Below are positions 1 through 9,003 of a stretch of DNA of 64,000 bases, in pieces (within the stretch, counting starts at the first letter, position 1; the number at the start of each line of letters is the position of its first letter). A model generated the notes under the pieces. It saw only the letters and a list, made by a program, of their open reading frames with translations, had not been told where the DNA came from and made no database searches. The DNA lies in assembly GCA_002499195.1 (NCBI GenBank), contig DAKS01000018.1, forward strand, positions 39,383 to 103,382, in the 5' to 3' direction. The position numbers were made by a program, and so were the translations under genes. The stretch is from Euryarchaeota archaeon UBA443 (lineage in GTDB: Archaea > Thermoplasmatota > Poseidoniia > Poseidoniales > Poseidoniaceae).

Positions 1-9
1 AACGAAGAA

Positions 10-1803
10 ATGCGATTGTTGTCCACTTGGATGTTCATCGCCGTTGGTAACGCGGTTTTCCTATTCACTTGGCTTTTATCGATATCTCGGCTTTCACCAC
101 TTCGTCAGATTCGTTTTGATTTGGATCCGGAGGAACGTCGCGAAGGTGCTGTAATGTTGGCAGGTGGCGATTGGATGCGTGAATACATTGACAATGCAGC
201 TTTACAAGAGGATCTTGATGGATTAATTCGGTTCCAAAAACAATCTATTGAAGGCGATCAATCCCTTGTGCGTCATGAGAAAGCACGTGCGAAAATGTGG
301 GAATGTGCAATTCGTGGCTTATGGCCAAAATCCATTGAAGAAGCCAAGAAAGTTCTAGCTCAATCCGGTGGAGACGACGATGAAGCAAGAATGTTGATCG
401 CTACAGGTTACATTGCCACTCGTCGCCTCGACGCTGCACGTGGTGCTTTGCGAGGTCTGCAACAACCAGAAGGCTATGATGAGCCTGAACTTCTTACATT
501 CATTTGTGAATGGCTTGATCCATGGCACGGCAGTGTTGACGAGGATGATTTGTGGGATTGGGAAAATAACTCTACTATTGACCATCTCAATGAGAAAATG
601 AGAATGTTGCGATATTGGGCACCTTCCTTTTCGAAGGAAGCAATACAACACAAAGATCGAATATCTCTTGTTTCTAATATCTCTAACGTAGCAACTTTGC
701 GCATGCAACGTCGGCATGAGGATGCATTAGAATTAGCACTTGAATCGGTGAAACAAGATCCACTTGGCGTTCGTCCGAGAATTGCCGCATCTTTGTGTTT
801 ACTCGATCGTGGAGATTGGCATCAGGCCCTTTCAATATTCAAGGAACTTCGTGAAAGCGATGTCAATGACCCGAGAGTCAAAGCATTGTCCGTCATACTC
901 GGACATGAGGCTGCTGCAGAAGATATCGAAGTTTCTCTTGTTCTTGAAAAGGGCAAATCACTTCGCCGTTGGTTGGATGATGCACCAGTTAACCCGGTTG
1001 CAGGTTTGGCTACAAAAGGTGGAATTGATGAAGCCATTAATGCCAATGTCATGATTGTCAATCATGAAGCTGTTAGACGTGGTATGACTCCACGCTATTC
1101 ACCTTCATTATTCTCTCGAATCGTTCATTTTGTTCTATTCCCGATGATTTTTATCGTTGTTGGAATTGGATTGGATTCTATCTATGGTGCAGCAGAGGGT
1201 ACTGTGGCTACAATCTCCCTGTTCGTATTACAGTTAGGACTCTATCGATTTAATCGTCAACAGCGAAAACAAATCAAGCATCGTGATCAACGTTCATTGA
1301 TTCAGTATGCTAAGATGATGAAACGCTCGAAGGTTAAGCCAAGCAGAGAAAATATCCCGGTGGGGACCCATCTTCTGCTCTCGGGTATCCTTGTGACCGT
1401 CAACGGTGTTGTTCTCGATATCGGCCTACCAGGTTGGCTAACCGAACGATTGCCAAAGGATTCGGATAAAACTATTCGTTCGAGACTAAAGCGCAGTGCT
1501 CTCTCCATTTCAAAAAATCGTCCTGGTAAACTTTCGATTCTATCATCTGGATGGTGGTTGAAGCGACCGAAAGAAGAAGATGCTGATATGCCGGCTCTTG
1601 AGCGATTGATCGGACCTGTTGCTTATCGAGGGCGACAGGCCATGGTTCAGAAGAAAACAACGAGCCTCAATAGATCGACGAGTATAGGTCCAAGTAAGAC
1701 TCGAGTATCGGATATGAATCTCTCAGAACGCAATGTTCCGACCCATACAATAGCAAGTGAGCGCTCGAACTATTCAGGGCCAAGACGACCAGGTAGGCGC
1801 TAA
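10..1803 (+). CDS. TPR-like membrane protein of unknown function
   Basis: I do not recognise a named family. The 597-residue product begins with a hydrophobic helix (about residues 5-25). A soluble helical region follows (about 90-310) whose pattern resembles TPR repeats, for example the stretch with RRHEDALELALESVKQDP near residue 235. Two strongly hydrophobic segments lie near 370-416, then a basic, Ser/Arg-rich tail. This suggests a membrane-anchored scaffold. The frame is open to the window edge upstream of the ATG, so the true start could lie outside the window. It is followed 53 bp later by glyA on the same strand. The function is unassigned. Confidence 0.7.
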   Translation: MRLLSTWMFIAVGNAVFLFTWLLSISRLSPLRQIRFDLDPEERREGAVMLAGGDWMREYIDNAALQEDLDGLIRFQKQSIEGDQSLVRHEKARAKMWECAIRGLWPKSIEEAKKVLAQSGGDDDEARMLIATGYIATRRLDAARGALRGLQQPEGYDEPELLTFICEWLDPWHGSVDEDDLWDWENNSTIDHLNEKMRMLRYWAPSFSKEAIQHKDRISLVSNISNVATLRMQRRHEDALELALESVKQDPLGVRPRIAASLCLLDRGDWHQALSIFKELRESDVNDPRVKALSVILGHEAAAEDIEVSLVLEKGKSLRRWLDDAPVNPVAGLATKGGIDEAINANVMIVNHEAVRRGMTPRYSPSLFSRIVHFVLFPMIFIVVGIGLDSIYGAAEGTVATISLFVLQLGLYRFNRQQRKQIKHRDQRSLIQYAKMMKRSKVKPSRENIPVGTHLLLSGILVTVNGVVLDIGLPGWLTERLPKDSDKTIRSRLKRSALSISKNRPGKLSILSSGWWLKRPKEEDADMPALERLIGPVAYRGRQAMVQKKTTSLNRSTSIGPSKTRVSDMNLSERNVPTHTIASERSNYSGPRRPGRR

Positions 1804-1856
1804 AACCGAGCAGGTCTGTTCATAGACTTCATGAACCTCTTTGATATGGTCCAAAT

Positions 1857-3149
1857 ATGACCAATCGCTCTCCTCGTGAATCAGTCAATGCGGTTCTTAC
1901 AGCATCCATGCAAAGTACAAGATTGTATGGCCATGGACTTGGAATGATCGCTTCAGAGAACATCATCTCTCCGAATGTAAAACGGGCCATAAATTCCGAT
2001 CTTCATGGCCGATATGCGGAAGGATTACCGGGGAAACGCTACTATCAAGGATGTGATGATTTTGATACCATTGAAGACATAGGAATTGATCTTGCAAAGA
2101 AAGTTTTTCAGGCTAATTTTGCGAACATCCAATCAACGTCAGGTACTGTATCTAACATTGGTGCATTGAAGGCACTAGCCAAACCAGGCGATTCTATAAC
2201 TGCAGTTTCTACTGCTGATGGAGGCCACATCTCCCATGCACGGATGGGAGCTGTTGGACTTCGCGACCTCAATGTATCGACTTATCCTTGGGATGAGGAT
2301 CGAATGGAGCCTGATATCGATGCATCTTGTGCACTGATTCGAGAGGTTAAACCGAAAATTACACTCGTCGGTCAATCTGTATTTCTTTTTCCAACACCGT
2401 TGAAAGAATTAGCAGATGCTGCACATGAAGTGGGATCGACCGTCATGTACGATGGAGCACATGTTCTCGGCCTTATTGCAGGAGGGGTGTTCCAAGATCC
2501 TCTTCGAGAAGGTGCTGATGTAATGACCGGTTCATCGCACAAGACATTCCCTGGACCTCAAGGAGGATTTTTGCTATCTTCAAGCGAAGATGAGACCTTT
2601 CAACGACGTTTGAACAATGCCATGTTCCCTGGTGTTTGTTCGTCTTACCACTTGCATCATGTCGCAGGAAAGGTTGTTGCACTGGCCGAGTTCGAGGCTT
2701 TTGGTCAAGCCTATGCTAGCGATATCGTACGAAATGCAAAGGTATTTGCGGAATCGTTAGCATCTGAAGGCTTCGATGTTTTAGCTGAATCTCGCGGTTA
2801 TACAGCATCTCATCAGGTCCTAACTAGACATGGTAGTGTTGATTCAGGTGCGGGTGCAATTGCAGCCCAGAGATTAGAGGATGCTGGCATTATTACCAAC
2901 ATGAACATGCTTCCTGGAGATACAAAGGCAATGACTCCTTCAGGTCTGAGACTGGGTGTTCAGGAACTAACCCGCGTTGGCATGGGGGTAACCGAGATGT
3001 CCGAGGTCGCTTCACTTTATGCACGAGTACTGATTCATGATGAAGATCCAAAACTCGTTCGCGATGATGTGCAGCATTTGAAATCTGATTTCCAGCATGT
3101 ACAGTATTGCTTCGATTCTGAATCCATACCTGCTTACGAAGGGATGTGA
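1857..3149 (+). CDS. glyA: Serine hydroxymethyltransferase
   Basis: A PLP enzyme that interconverts serine and glycine with transfer of a one-carbon unit to a folate or pterin carrier in the cytoplasm. At 430 residues it has the usual family length. Diagnostic motifs are IASENIISP near the N-terminus, GLPGKRYYQGC (substrate and cofactor region), YDGAHVLGLIAGG, and TGSSHKTFPGPQGG, where Lys229 is the expected Schiff-base lysine. The start is the ATG just after a short AT-containing gap. The last codons overlap the GTG start of the next gene by 4 nt, suggesting translational coupling. Confidence 0.95.
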   Translation: MTNRSPRESVNAVLTASMQSTRLYGHGLGMIASENIISPNVKRAINSDLHGRYAEGLPGKRYYQGCDDFDTIEDIGIDLAKKVFQANFANIQSTSGTVSNIGALKALAKPGDSITAVSTADGGHISHARMGAVGLRDLNVSTYPWDEDRMEPDIDASCALIREVKPKITLVGQSVFLFPTPLKELADAAHEVGSTVMYDGAHVLGLIAGGVFQDPLREGADVMTGSSHKTFPGPQGGFLLSSSEDETFQRRLNNAMFPGVCSSYHLHHVAGKVVALAEFEAFGQAYASDIVRNAKVFAESLASEGFDVLAESRGYTASHQVLTRHGSVDSGAGAIAAQRLEDAGIITNMNMLPGDTKAMTPSGLRLGVQELTRVGMGVTEMSEVASLYARVLIHDEDPKLVRDDVQHLKSDFQHVQYCFDSESIPAYEGM

Positions 3150-4171
3150 AGTATATCGAGTCAGGATTTAGCTTGGAAGCATTTCCTGGGCTTGGTCTTC
3201 TACACCACCCTCGACTTGGGGAGGTAATCATTTGGCGTCAGCATGAATTTCATACGTGGTGGAATCTCTATGAATCATTGATGCAACATCCTCTGAGCAG
3301 AACGTTTGTCAATGCATTTGTTGATTCACTTGAAATCAATCATACATTGACTCCTACTCGAGGGTTGTTTCGAAAGAAAAAGTTTCACATTGAAATGAAT
3401 CTAATGTCGTCGCTCTTAGGTTGGGGTCGTGTTGAATTTGATGAACGGCGGGTGATTCAAGGTGCTCATTCTTTACTCTCAGTGGCTTTAGGCCAGTATG
3501 CGATTGAAACATTTGATCAACATCGCTACAAGGTACGATGGCTCGAACCCAGCTCTCAAACTGTGCAACTTGAGTTGGAGAGGACTACAGATTTGCCTCC
3601 GCCACAACCTCACAATCCATTCCTATGGTCGAGGAAATCTGTTTCTTCAAAATCAATACATTCACAAATGGTAATCGAAGATCATGAGGGGTGCGAATTG
3701 CGGGTCGAAGGAGAGCGCGTGGTTCTAATCCCAATTATGGCATTGGAAAGATTTCTCTCTGCGTGCCTACCTTACGCTCCAGAATCTAATGATGAGTGGT
3801 TTCATCACCAAATTGAATCATTTTCAGCGTTTGAGAATCTTTTCAAGACCACAATAAAATCAATAGCAGCCATGTTCCTAAAGAGTGAGCAACCAGTTTA
3901 CATCATCGACCGCTCAAGTTGGGATTCTTACATTGAACATTATCTGATCGAACGTGGTTGGGGCGCCATTGAAATCATGGAATATGATGCTTCTTCATTT
4001 GAACTCAATTGTTCAATCCAATCTGGAGCAAGCTTTCCATTCACACTTGGTATGATATGTGGAATGTGGGAACGTGCTCATGGTCGAGCATATCGCATAA
4101 ACCTTCGACAAAAAGATACTACCTTTCTCATTAAAATCGAATCATTTCTTGAGTATCAAAATCATGAATAG
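3146..4171 (+). CDS. Uncharacterised 341-residue protein coupled to glyA
   Basis: No family is recognised. The product is soluble-looking, with no signal peptide or membrane segment and no cysteine cluster. It contains several Trp-rich stretches (for example FHTWWNLYESL near residue 32) and a helical C-terminal half. The GTG start overlaps the glyA stop by 4 nt, so the two are probably co-transcribed and translationally coupled; a link to one-carbon metabolism would be a guess. The TAG stop sits inside a 13-nt motif that recurs at another gene's stop near 59679. Confidence 0.75.
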   Translation: MKYIESGFSLEAFPGLGLLHHPRLGEVIIWRQHEFHTWWNLYESLMQHPLSRTFVNAFVDSLEINHTLTPTRGLFRKKKFHIEMNLMSSLLGWGRVEFDERRVIQGAHSLLSVALGQYAIETFDQHRYKVRWLEPSSQTVQLELERTTDLPPPQPHNPFLWSRKSVSSKSIHSQMVIEDHEGCELRVEGERVVLIPIMALERFLSACLPYAPESNDEWFHHQIESFSAFENLFKTTIKSIAAMFLKSEQPVYIIDRSSWDSYIEHYLIERGWGAIEIMEYDASSFELNCSIQSGASFPFTLGMICGMWERAHGRAYRINLRQKDTTFLIKIESFLEYQNHE

Positions 4172-4269
4172 TACTGCATTTTGAAATTCAAAATTTGAGC
4201 AAACAGGGTCAAGGTTCATAACCGAACCATGTCGTCGCAAGGATAGTCAAGACGCGGAGGCTACATCCT
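4172..4269 (+). promoter_or_regulatory. Intergenic region with A/T palindrome, probable terminator and promoter for the surface-protein genes
   Basis: The stretch immediately after the upstream stop contains a near-perfect palindrome (TTTTGAA-A-TTCAAAA, about 4179-4193) that may act as a termination or operator element. A GC-richer stretch with GGAGG (about 4256-4260) lies shortly before the ATG at 4270 and could be the Shine-Dalgarno site for the next gene. Confidence 0.35.
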
Positions 4270-7200
4270 ATGTCACTAAATCACAACCAAATGGCTTATG
4301 CTGCAATTATTTCAACATTGATTTTTGGATCTCTTTTTGTAGGGATTAGCGGGTTCTATCAAACCTCATCAGGAGTTGGTGATTTTGATAGTGCAGCCGA
4401 AGATAACATCAATCCTGATGTCGAAATTACATCCGGTGACGCACTCGATGAAGACGGGGATGGTCTTCCTGACGTACTCGAATCTCAATACGGTACAGAT
4501 CCAAAAGATCGTGACACAGATAAAGACGGGATGAGTGATGGTTGGGAAGTTGAACATGGCTTGAATCCACTCGATAGTGGTGAAGCGGAAGAGGCGGAGG
4601 AAGACCCTGGCTCAACCAACACAGCCGATGATGCTGAAGTCAGTAACGAAAGCGATTCATGGCCGGATCCAACACAAGGAAAATACGGTGACCCAGATAA
4701 CGATGGTCTGACCAATGAACAAGAAGCAGAACTCGGCACCGACCCTCAGCGTGCTGACACAGATAACGATGGTTTGAATGACCGCTGGGAATCACTTTAC
4801 ACAATGAACGTCTCTTCCCCTGATGGAACTGTTATGTTGTTCAATCCATTGTCTGGTAACTGGGATTGTACACTTCTCAACGGACCATTGGAACAAACTC
4901 TCGCAGACATACTCGAAGATTTCGAAGGTGCTCCTACATGGTCGGAACTTGAAAACCCACTCGGCAAACATTCCTGTGATCAAGTTCTCGATTTCGATGA
5001 TGACGGATTACTTAATTTCCAAGAAGAGGAATACGGCACTAACCCTGCTGCTAAGGACTCGGACGATGACATGCTACCCGATATTCTAGAAGTCAATAAT
5101 GCAAACATGATTCTTGATTTCCAACTCGGAGCAACTTGTGGTGAGCCAGTAATTACCCCTCCTTCCCAGCGACTTCCTACAATGGCGCCATTTGCTGATG
5201 AAGTAAGCGCTTCGTGGTTCCTTTCGGATATGGATGGAGATGGATACCTGAATGGCCCTAGTGATTGGGATACCGATGGCGATGGAATGCCTGACGGATT
5301 CGAGTACTGTTTCTCATTCAAGGAGAACCATCCAAGCGCTACCAATAATCCTCCGAAAGCACAATCTGAGCGACTAAGCCCCTCTAATGCGTCTGACGGT
5401 TACAGTGATTGGGACGAGGATGGTTTGAACAATCTTGAAGAATATCAGGTTGCTCTAAAATTTGGTCTCCACAATGGCCTTCCATCGTTTACCTCGCCAT
5501 GGGCCGAGGATACAGATCAGGACGGAATGCCTGATGGATGGGAGGCAACGCAATACAATCGTACCACTCTCGAATATCCATTGAATCCAAGAAATGCAAG
5601 CAATGCAAACGACGATATCGACTTTGATGGTTGGGACTCGGATGGAGATGGTGATGTTGTCTTTGATGAACTTGAACTTACAACAACCGTTGTTGATGTT
5701 TACGTTGAAAAAGGTGACCCGGTATCAGCAAATACAACAGTTGCTCGTGGCCAGTACACACTTGGTGGTGGAAATAAGCAAACTGTTTACCTAGTTGCTC
5801 CTGTTGATGGTTATGTTTACGACATCAACGTTGCGCCGGGCGATCAAATCGAATCGAGACTATTCGTTTGGATGAATGTCGTTGAAGAATCTGAGAGATT
5901 TACTAATTTAATGGAGTATGAAGCTCGCTTTGATGAGAACGGAAATTCAATAGGTCGTTCAACAGACCCAACGCATGGAGATACTGACCTAGACGGTCTT
6001 CTCGATGGAATTGAAGTTGGTGGATGGGAAATACTCGTTGTCAACCGCGGTGTACAATTGACATGGGTTGTTTCCGATCCAGGCCTTGCAGATACTGATT
6101 CAGATGGATTGTCAGACTTTGTAGAATTTTCATCGACTTGTGATGGCCAAGGATCAAATGCATCAAATGTCGACACTGATGGTGATGGTGAAAGTGACCA
6201 ACAGGAAGTTATGCTCGGTTACATATTCAACGGTGAACAATACTTCACATCGGCATGTATGTTTGATACAGACAATGATGGTCTCGAAGATGGGGAGGAA
6301 GTTATTGCTGGTGCAGACAACTTCGTGACACACGCCAATAACTCGGACACGGATAGCGATGGCCTTATTGACGGTAATGAAATTCTTTTCATCCCCCGTC
6401 CATTCCAACATGAAACAAATCCACTGATCAACGACACAGACGCGGATGGTATGTTGGACGGTTGGGAAATGCAAGTTAAATCGACAGAGGATAATACAAA
6501 CTCTCACTCGCTGTGGGTTGCCGTTTCCAATTGGGATCGTCCTGGATGCACTGAGAGCACATCCAACAGTTGTCTTATGGAACCAGGCGGTTATGTTTGG
6601 ATTAACTGGCTAGGTGGTTTCGAATTGCAAAAGAAATACGAAGTCCATGAAATGAATCTCTCTGGATTTGATTTACCAGGCAACACACTCTGCGATGGAT
6701 GCAAGGGTCGATGGGCGCTTGATCCTTCTCTTAACTCTCTCAAGGACGATACCTACGATATTGACAACGACACACTTCCTAACGGTGCTGAATCCCCATC
6801 TAACTGGAATACGAATCCTGTTGATGATGACACTGATGGTGATAAATTGCCTGATGGTTGGGAAGTCAGGTATTCCTATGAGGCCATCAACAACAACCTC
6901 GTTGATAATGCGACGATTAATGCATATGGGGCACGCGGTGTTATGGATCCATCCATGGCCGATAGCGACCTTGATGGTATCAATGATGGTGAGGAGGACC
7001 CTGACATGGATGGACTGAACAGAACAGGACTCATCAAGAAGTACTGCTCAGGATACAACGATTCAACCAATGCGGACTGCAACATAAACCCTGATACTCC
7101 AGATGGAATGAAATTCTACAATAACCTTGAGAATTATACTAATTTTGAGGAATTGCAAAATGGAACCAATCCGGTAAGTAATGATACAGATGGAGATGCA

Positions 7201-7428
7201 TGGGAAGATGGCCCTGAAGTTTACTACATGGACCACGATGATGATGGTATGGCTACTGGTTGGGAGTATCACTTCGAATTTGATCCATTCGATGGTGCTG
7301 ATCGTTTGGTCGATAGTGACGGAGATGGTCACACGAATTACTGTGAATTCAAATGGGATACGAACCCTCGTAACCCAGTCAGTTTCCCTGGACAAGGTGA
7401 ATTGTGCGACCCATTTGAAGGCCAGTGA
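4270..7428 (+). CDS. Giant surface protein with thrombospondin-type-3-like Ca2+ repeats and an embedded barrel-sandwich domain
   Basis: A 1052-residue exported protein. An N-terminal hydrophobic helix (about residues 8-30) serves as signal or anchor; no C-terminal membrane helix is visible. Most of the protein is made of Asp-rich repeats of the form DxDxDGxxDGxE (for example DTDQDGMPDGWE, DTDSDGLSDFVE), typical of thrombospondin type 3/EF-hand-like calcium-binding repeats. Residues about 475-535 differ: VEKGDPVSANTTVARG followed by APVDGYVYDINVAPGDQI, a pattern like biotinyl/lipoyl or HlyD-type barrel-sandwich folds. Only 3 nt separate it from the next surface-protein gene, so the two probably form one operon. 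The likely role is a calcium-stabilised cell-surface structure. Confidence 0.9.
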   Translation: MSLNHNQMAYAAIISTLIFGSLFVGISGFYQTSSGVGDFDSAAEDNINPDVEITSGDALDEDGDGLPDVLESQYGTDPKDRDTDKDGMSDGWEVEHGLNPLDSGEAEEAEEDPGSTNTADDAEVSNESDSWPDPTQGKYGDPDNDGLTNEQEAELGTDPQRADTDNDGLNDRWESLYTMNVSSPDGTVMLFNPLSGNWDCTLLNGPLEQTLADILEDFEGAPTWSELENPLGKHSCDQVLDFDDDGLLNFQEEEYGTNPAAKDSDDDMLPDILEVNNANMILDFQLGATCGEPVITPPSQRLPTMAPFADEVSASWFLSDMDGDGYLNGPSDWDTDGDGMPDGFEYCFSFKENHPSATNNPPKAQSERLSPSNASDGYSDWDEDGLNNLEEYQVALKFGLHNGLPSFTSPWAEDTDQDGMPDGWEATQYNRTTLEYPLNPRNASNANDDIDFDGWDSDGDGDVVFDELELTTTVVDVYVEKGDPVSANTTVARGQYTLGGGNKQTVYLVAPVDGYVYDINVAPGDQIESRLFVWMNVVEESERFTNLMEYEARFDENGNSIGRSTDPTHGDTDLDGLLDGIEVGGWEILVVNRGVQLTWVVSDPGLADTDSDGLSDFVEFSSTCDGQGSNASNVDTDGDGESDQQEVMLGYIFNGEQYFTSACMFDTDNDGLEDGEEVIAGADNFVTHANNSDTDSDGLIDGNEILFIPRPFQHETNPLINDTDADGMLDGWEMQVKSTEDNTNSHSLWVAVSNWDRPGCTESTSNSCLMEPGGYVWINWLGGFELQKKYEVHEMNLSGFDLPGNTLCDGCKGRWALDPSLNSLKDDTYDIDNDTLPNGAESPSNWNTNPVDDDTDGDKLPDGWEVRYSYEAINNNLVDNATINAYGARGVMDPSMADSDLDGINDGEEDPDMDGLNRTGLIKKYCSGYNDSTNADCNINPDTPDGMKFYNNLENYTNFEELQNGTNPVSNDTDGDAWEDGPEVYYMDHDDDGMATGWEYHFEFDPFDGADRLVDSDGDGHTNYCEFKWDTNPRNPVSFPGQGELCDPFEGQ

Positions 7429-7431
7429 AGT

Positions 7432-8964
7432 ATGTTGAGCAAGACCAAAACAGCTATTTTTCTTGTTTTGTGCCTGTTGCTGACATTGCTTTTACCAACT
7501 AGTGTTTCAAATGAAACAGAAAATTATCCAGTTTTCACATTTGACCAAGAAGATGGATATCATGTTGATTCAGAACTAAATCTATCTGGTCAGTCATCGT
7601 TTCCGTTAACTTCTATTGAAATTAGTATATGGAATATATCTCTACCCGATCAGTGGTCTCAACTGTCTTCTAACCCATTCTTGGATTCCGTAGTCCCATT
7701 TACTGATGAAGTAACAGATTCCACGATGTGGTCTTGGCAGCATTCGTATAATCTAAGTTCTGTTGACTGTACATGTTATGTCGAAATTTCATTAATGGAA
7801 CATACGAATTTAACCTCATTCGGTCTTATTGTCTACGTGGGAGATGAGCATCATCGTCCAGTACTTCGACCATCGTCGACAGTAGATCTGAGCCAGTTCC
7901 ATTCAACACAGATATTCAATTCCAATTCTATTGATTTGGCATATGAAGTACTCATTCCACCTTCTCACTCAGAACCGGGAACTACAATGGGATTGAATAT
8001 AATTCCCGATGTGAGAATATGTCCAGTATCCAATGGAATCTGCTTGGAGAGTTATGTTAGCATTGCTACGAGTGATGCATCATTCGATGAAGAATTGCAA
8101 TTGGTTGTTGATATGGATAATAGTTTAATCGATGATGGATTCTATTTGCTCCAAGTGCAAATTCAGGATGAATTTCTTAAACTTTCAAATAACCTAACAC
8201 AATTCGTAATCATCGATCAAACCGAGCCAACTGTTGAACTAACGGCTGTTGAGCAAGTCTTTGAATCGGAATCAATAGTCGTTGATATTGATGTCAATGA
8301 TGGTTACATTGGCTCTACGTTTGTCATAACATGGACTATAACAGAACCTGATGGAACCCCTCGTTCAGTTTTGGATTCGGAAATTCTTGAGGATAGTCGC
8401 CTTGGATTTAAACCAACGAAATCTGGCCAATATAGCGTCAATGCACTAGTCCGGGATTTAGGGGGTCATTTAGTTGTGGTCAATCATAATGTTTCAGTAT
8501 TCAACATTGCTCCAGACGCAGTTGTCAGGTATGATGGATTTCTAGTACAAGATGGATCTCAAGTCACAATTCCTCAATCAGGCAATTGGGTCTTCAGTGC
8601 AAATGAATCAACAGACTCTGAGAGTGATATAATATCACTTGAGTATTATTGGTATGTTGATGGAAAGACCTTGTTGAGCGGTAAATCATATCTCACTTCA
8701 TCCGATATACAAGCAACAACATATCGTGAAATCCGTGTTGAAGTCGTTGATGATGATGGTGAATCAAGCAACTTGTCGTTTGATGTAATCCATCAACAAA
8801 GTGAGTCGTTAGAATCATTTGCAGATACAACCTTGGCTTCGATGATATCTTTGTTTTTCATTCTCTTTATTGCTATCATTGTCTTTATGCGTCAACGAGG
8901 CCAATCTGATAAGAGTTCAGGATTTGTCAAATGGACTGAGCGTGGCAAGAAGCCAAAGAATTGA
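7432..8964 (+). CDS. Single-pass surface protein with Ig/PKD-like domains
   Basis: A 510-residue product with an N-terminal signal peptide (about residues 5-24), a beta-rich extracellular region, and a C-terminal membrane helix (about 462-486) followed by a short basic tail ending in GKKPKN. The segment near residues 345-450 (beginning around APDAVVRYDGF, with the YYWYVDGKTL motif) resembles PKD/Ig-like domains of archaeal surface proteins. It starts 3 nt after the stop of the preceding calcium-repeat protein; the pair are likely made together and could interact at the surface. The exact function is unknown. Confidence 0.8.
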   Translation: MLSKTKTAIFLVLCLLLTLLLPTSVSNETENYPVFTFDQEDGYHVDSELNLSGQSSFPLTSIEISIWNISLPDQWSQLSSNPFLDSVVPFTDEVTDSTMWSWQHSYNLSSVDCTCYVEISLMEHTNLTSFGLIVYVGDEHHRPVLRPSSTVDLSQFHSTQIFNSNSIDLAYEVLIPPSHSEPGTTMGLNIIPDVRICPVSNGICLESYVSIATSDASFDEELQLVVDMDNSLIDDGFYLLQVQIQDEFLKLSNNLTQFVIIDQTEPTVELTAVEQVFESESIVVDIDVNDGYIGSTFVITWTITEPDGTPRSVLDSEILEDSRLGFKPTKSGQYSVNALVRDLGGHLVVVNHNVSVFNIAPDAVVRYDGFLVQDGSQVTIPQSGNWVFSANESTDSESDIISLEYYWYVDGKTLLSGKSYLTSSDIQATTYREIRVEVVDDDGESSNLSFDVIHQQSESLESFADTTLASMISLFFILFIAIIVFMRQRGQSDKSSGFVKWTERGKKPKN

Positions 8965-9003
8965 TTAAAGAACTGTGACGGTTGGACATACATAGTGGGT
9001 GCC

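Noticed and set aside
4390..7400. Repeated GAT/GAC-rich stretches as a possible DNA-level repeat array or CRISPR
   Set aside because: The repeats follow the amino-acid period of calcium-binding loops with irregular spacing and diverged bases; no uniform repeat-spacer structure is present.
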